DNA of 64,000 nucleotides from Massilia alkalitolerans DSM 17462 (lineage in GTDB: Bacteria; Pseudomonadota; Gammaproteobacteria; Burkholderiales; Burkholderiaceae_D), in NCBI RefSeq assembly GCF_000427785.1, contig NZ_ATYR01000030.1, positions 16,134-80,133 on the forward strand, given 5' to 3'. Position 1 is the stretch's first letter; each line of letters begins with the position of its first letter. The position numbers and the translations under genes were made by a program. A model generated the notes under the pieces. That model made no database searches, had not been told where the DNA came from, and saw nothing but the letters and a program-made list of their open reading frames with translations. Positions 63,136 to 64,000 of the stretch are shown here, piece after piece.

Positions 63136-63585
63136 ATGTTGAAATCTAAAATTGTTGGTGCGGTGGTCCTGGCCGCGGTTGCCGTCTCCCCAGCGGCAAT
63201 GGCGGACGACCGTGGTGTGAATACTGCTATCGGCGCCGTGGTCGGCGCGGCAATCGGCCACAGTGCCGGCGGCGGCAGCGGCGCCCTGGTGGGTGGCGTG
63301 CTCGGCGCGGCGGTGGGCAACTCGATCTCGACCCGCGACGATCGCCGCTATCGCGACAACCGTTACTACGACAACCGCGGTTATGGTTATGGCTACGTCC
63401 AGCCGCGCCCGGTGTACGTGCAACCGCGTCCGGTCTACGTGCAGCCGCGTCCGGTGTATGTCCAGCCGCGCCCGGTCTACGTCGAACGCCGTGACTACGA
63501 CCGTCGTGACCGCCGCGACTGGGATCGCCACGATCGCCATGATCGCCGCGACTGGGACCGTGGCGACCGCTGGGATCGTCGCTAA
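63136..63585 (+). CDS. Exported glycine-zipper protein with VYVQPRP repeats
   Basis: 149 aa; ATG 63136 after AAAAGGA. Signal peptide ending AMA-DD, a glycine-zipper segment (TAIGAVVGAAIGHSAGGGSG, about 29-58), four copies of YVQPRPV (about 87-114), then an Arg/Asp/His-rich tail. Glycine-zipper proteins of this class associate with the outer membrane. No assigned function. Confidence 0.88.
   Translation: MLKSKIVGAVVLAAVAVSPAAMADDRGVNTAIGAVVGAAIGHSAGGGSGALVGGVLGAAVGNSISTRDDRRYRDNRYYDNRGYGYGYVQPRPVYVQPRPVYVQPRPVYVQPRPVYVERRDYDRRDRRDWDRHDRHDRRDWDRGDRWDRR
63394..63477. repeat. 21-bp tandem repeat, four copies
   Basis: In-frame units encoding YVQPRPV at 63394, 63415, 63436 and 63457, differing mostly at third codon positions, so selection on protein is likely. 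Confidence 0.85.
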
Positions 63586-63593
63586 TCAACAAA

Positions 63594-63617
63594 ACCGCGC
63601 GCTGCGCGGTTTTTTTT
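63594..63617 (+). terminator. Rho-independent terminator
   Basis: Stem ACCGCGC / GCGCGGT, 3-nt loop, then seven T, 9 bp after the stop of the glycine-zipper gene. Confidence 0.9.
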
Positions 63618-63618
63618 C

Positions 63619-64000
63619 GCGGCGCTGTCACCATTACGTGTTGGAGATCTTGAACTGTTGAGCTGGGCCGATGTCGAACCACTGTCCGATCGACAGTGGA
63701 GGTGGCAATGCAGGCGGCAAGCTTCAAACCTTCGCTGGCGCGTGTCGCGCAGCTGACCAGGCGCCAGCGCGAACAATTGCTCGCGCTTTTGCGCCCGGCA
63801 GTTGGACTGGACCGTGTCTGTGCGACGATTGAGGAGGCCAGAAGCCCGTCGTCATGTCCGCTCTGTGAAGGTCGGCGGCTGCACCGCCACGGGCACGTCC
63901 GCGGGGTGCAGCGCTATCGCTGCTGCGCCTGCGGCAAGACTTTCAATGCCCTGACGGGTACGCCGCTGGCCCGGCTGCGCCACCGCGCCAAATGGCTGGA
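63619..64000 (+). mobile_element. IS1595-like insertion sequence, left part only
   Basis: DNA from about 63619 (GGCGCTGTCACC) to the window end. The transposase gene lies inside. The terminal repeat is a guess because the other end is not in the window; GGCGCTGTCA is a plausible inverted-repeat start of IS1595-type elements. Confidence 0.6.
63708..64000 (+). CDS. IS1595-family transposase, N-terminal part (cut by window)
   Basis: Starts ATG 63708 with GGAGG; the frame stays open for 97 codons to the window end. The first 45 residues are helical (LTRRQREQLLALLRP), then a zinc ribbon with CPLC ... CCAC and the conserved RYRCCACGKTFNALTGTPLARL, as in ISXO2/IS1595-type transposases. The DDE domain lies outside the window. 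Confidence 0.85.
   Translation, partial: MQAASFKPSLARVAQLTRRQREQLLALLRPAVGLDRVCATIEEARSPSSCPLCEGRRLHRHGHVRGVQRYRCCACGKTFNALTGTPLARLRHRAKWL

Noticed and set aside
63394..63477. Possible CRISPR or regulatory repeats
   Set aside because: Contiguous in-frame coding repeats with no spacers; synonymous changes show protein-level selection.

Overview
The window is a GC-rich, gene-dense chromosomal segment of a betaproteobacterium, most likely Oxalobacteraceae of the Massilia/Telluria/Duganella type. Support for this: a class I PHA synthase next to PhaR, a PEP-CTERM protein, a MSHA-type pilus locus, a zinc-ribbon thioredoxin TrxC, and IS1595-like and REP-like repeats. The genus is inferred, not proven. 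Most of the window is ordinary housekeeping content, but one accessory cluster stands out.

Region by region. (1) 1-2391: 3' part of penicillin-binding protein 1A. (2) 2401-7373: the most interesting region. A p-coumarate:CoA ligase-like gene of the photoactive-yellow-protein (PYP) activation type is divergent from a PYP gene. The PYP gene is followed in the same direction by a PAS-PAS-GGDEF diguanylate cyclase and a PAS-GGDEF-EAL protein. The gaps are 22 bp and then an 8-bp overlap, so this reads as a blue-light receptor, its chromophore-loading enzyme and a c-di-GMP output module. (3) 7511-14195: a small lipoprotein, an HDOD protein, a methyltransferase, mfd and serB. (4) 14453-19853: SGNH hydrolase, lipoprotein, cupin, a small operon of DUF72 / Mut7-C RNase / unknown gene, trxC and a small membrane protein. 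(5) 19994-25580: rimO-metC (ATGA coupled), phaR, phaC and a small membrane protein. (6) 25606-30822: rluD-pgeF, bamD, yaaA, a PIN protein and an aminotransferase.

(7) 30944-41770: a MSHA pilus locus, all on the minus strand. mshE-G-F-like-mshA lie first in transcription order, then a decayed prepilin remnant (37469-37663, too short for most gene finders), then mshI-PilN-like-mshJ-K-L-M-N with overlapping starts and stops. MshE carries an MshEN c-di-GMP-binding region, so the pilus motor is a plausible target of the PYP/GGDEF/EAL cluster 33 kb away. (8) 41923-48491: acyl-CoA catabolism, with two convergent gene groups carrying three acyl-CoA dehydrogenases, two MaoC hydratases, an APH-like kinase-fold protein and a histidine phosphatase. 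(9) 48618-63585: PEP-CTERM protein, Tsp/Prc protease, M50-like membrane protein, tdk, acetyltransferase, penicillin-acylase-family enzyme, orphan ParB-like protein, lipoprotein, tRNA-Leu(TAA), two small membrane proteins, SRAP protein, DUF1566 protein, M28 peptidase, membrane metallophosphoesterase and a glycine-zipper protein. (10) 63619-64000: left end of an IS1595-like insertion sequence cut by the window edge.

Dispersed repeats include a fold-back element at 30826-30933 with a decayed relative at 8908-9020, and a REP-like inverted pair at 45068-45172. No CRISPR array, rRNA, prophage or plasmid origin was seen.
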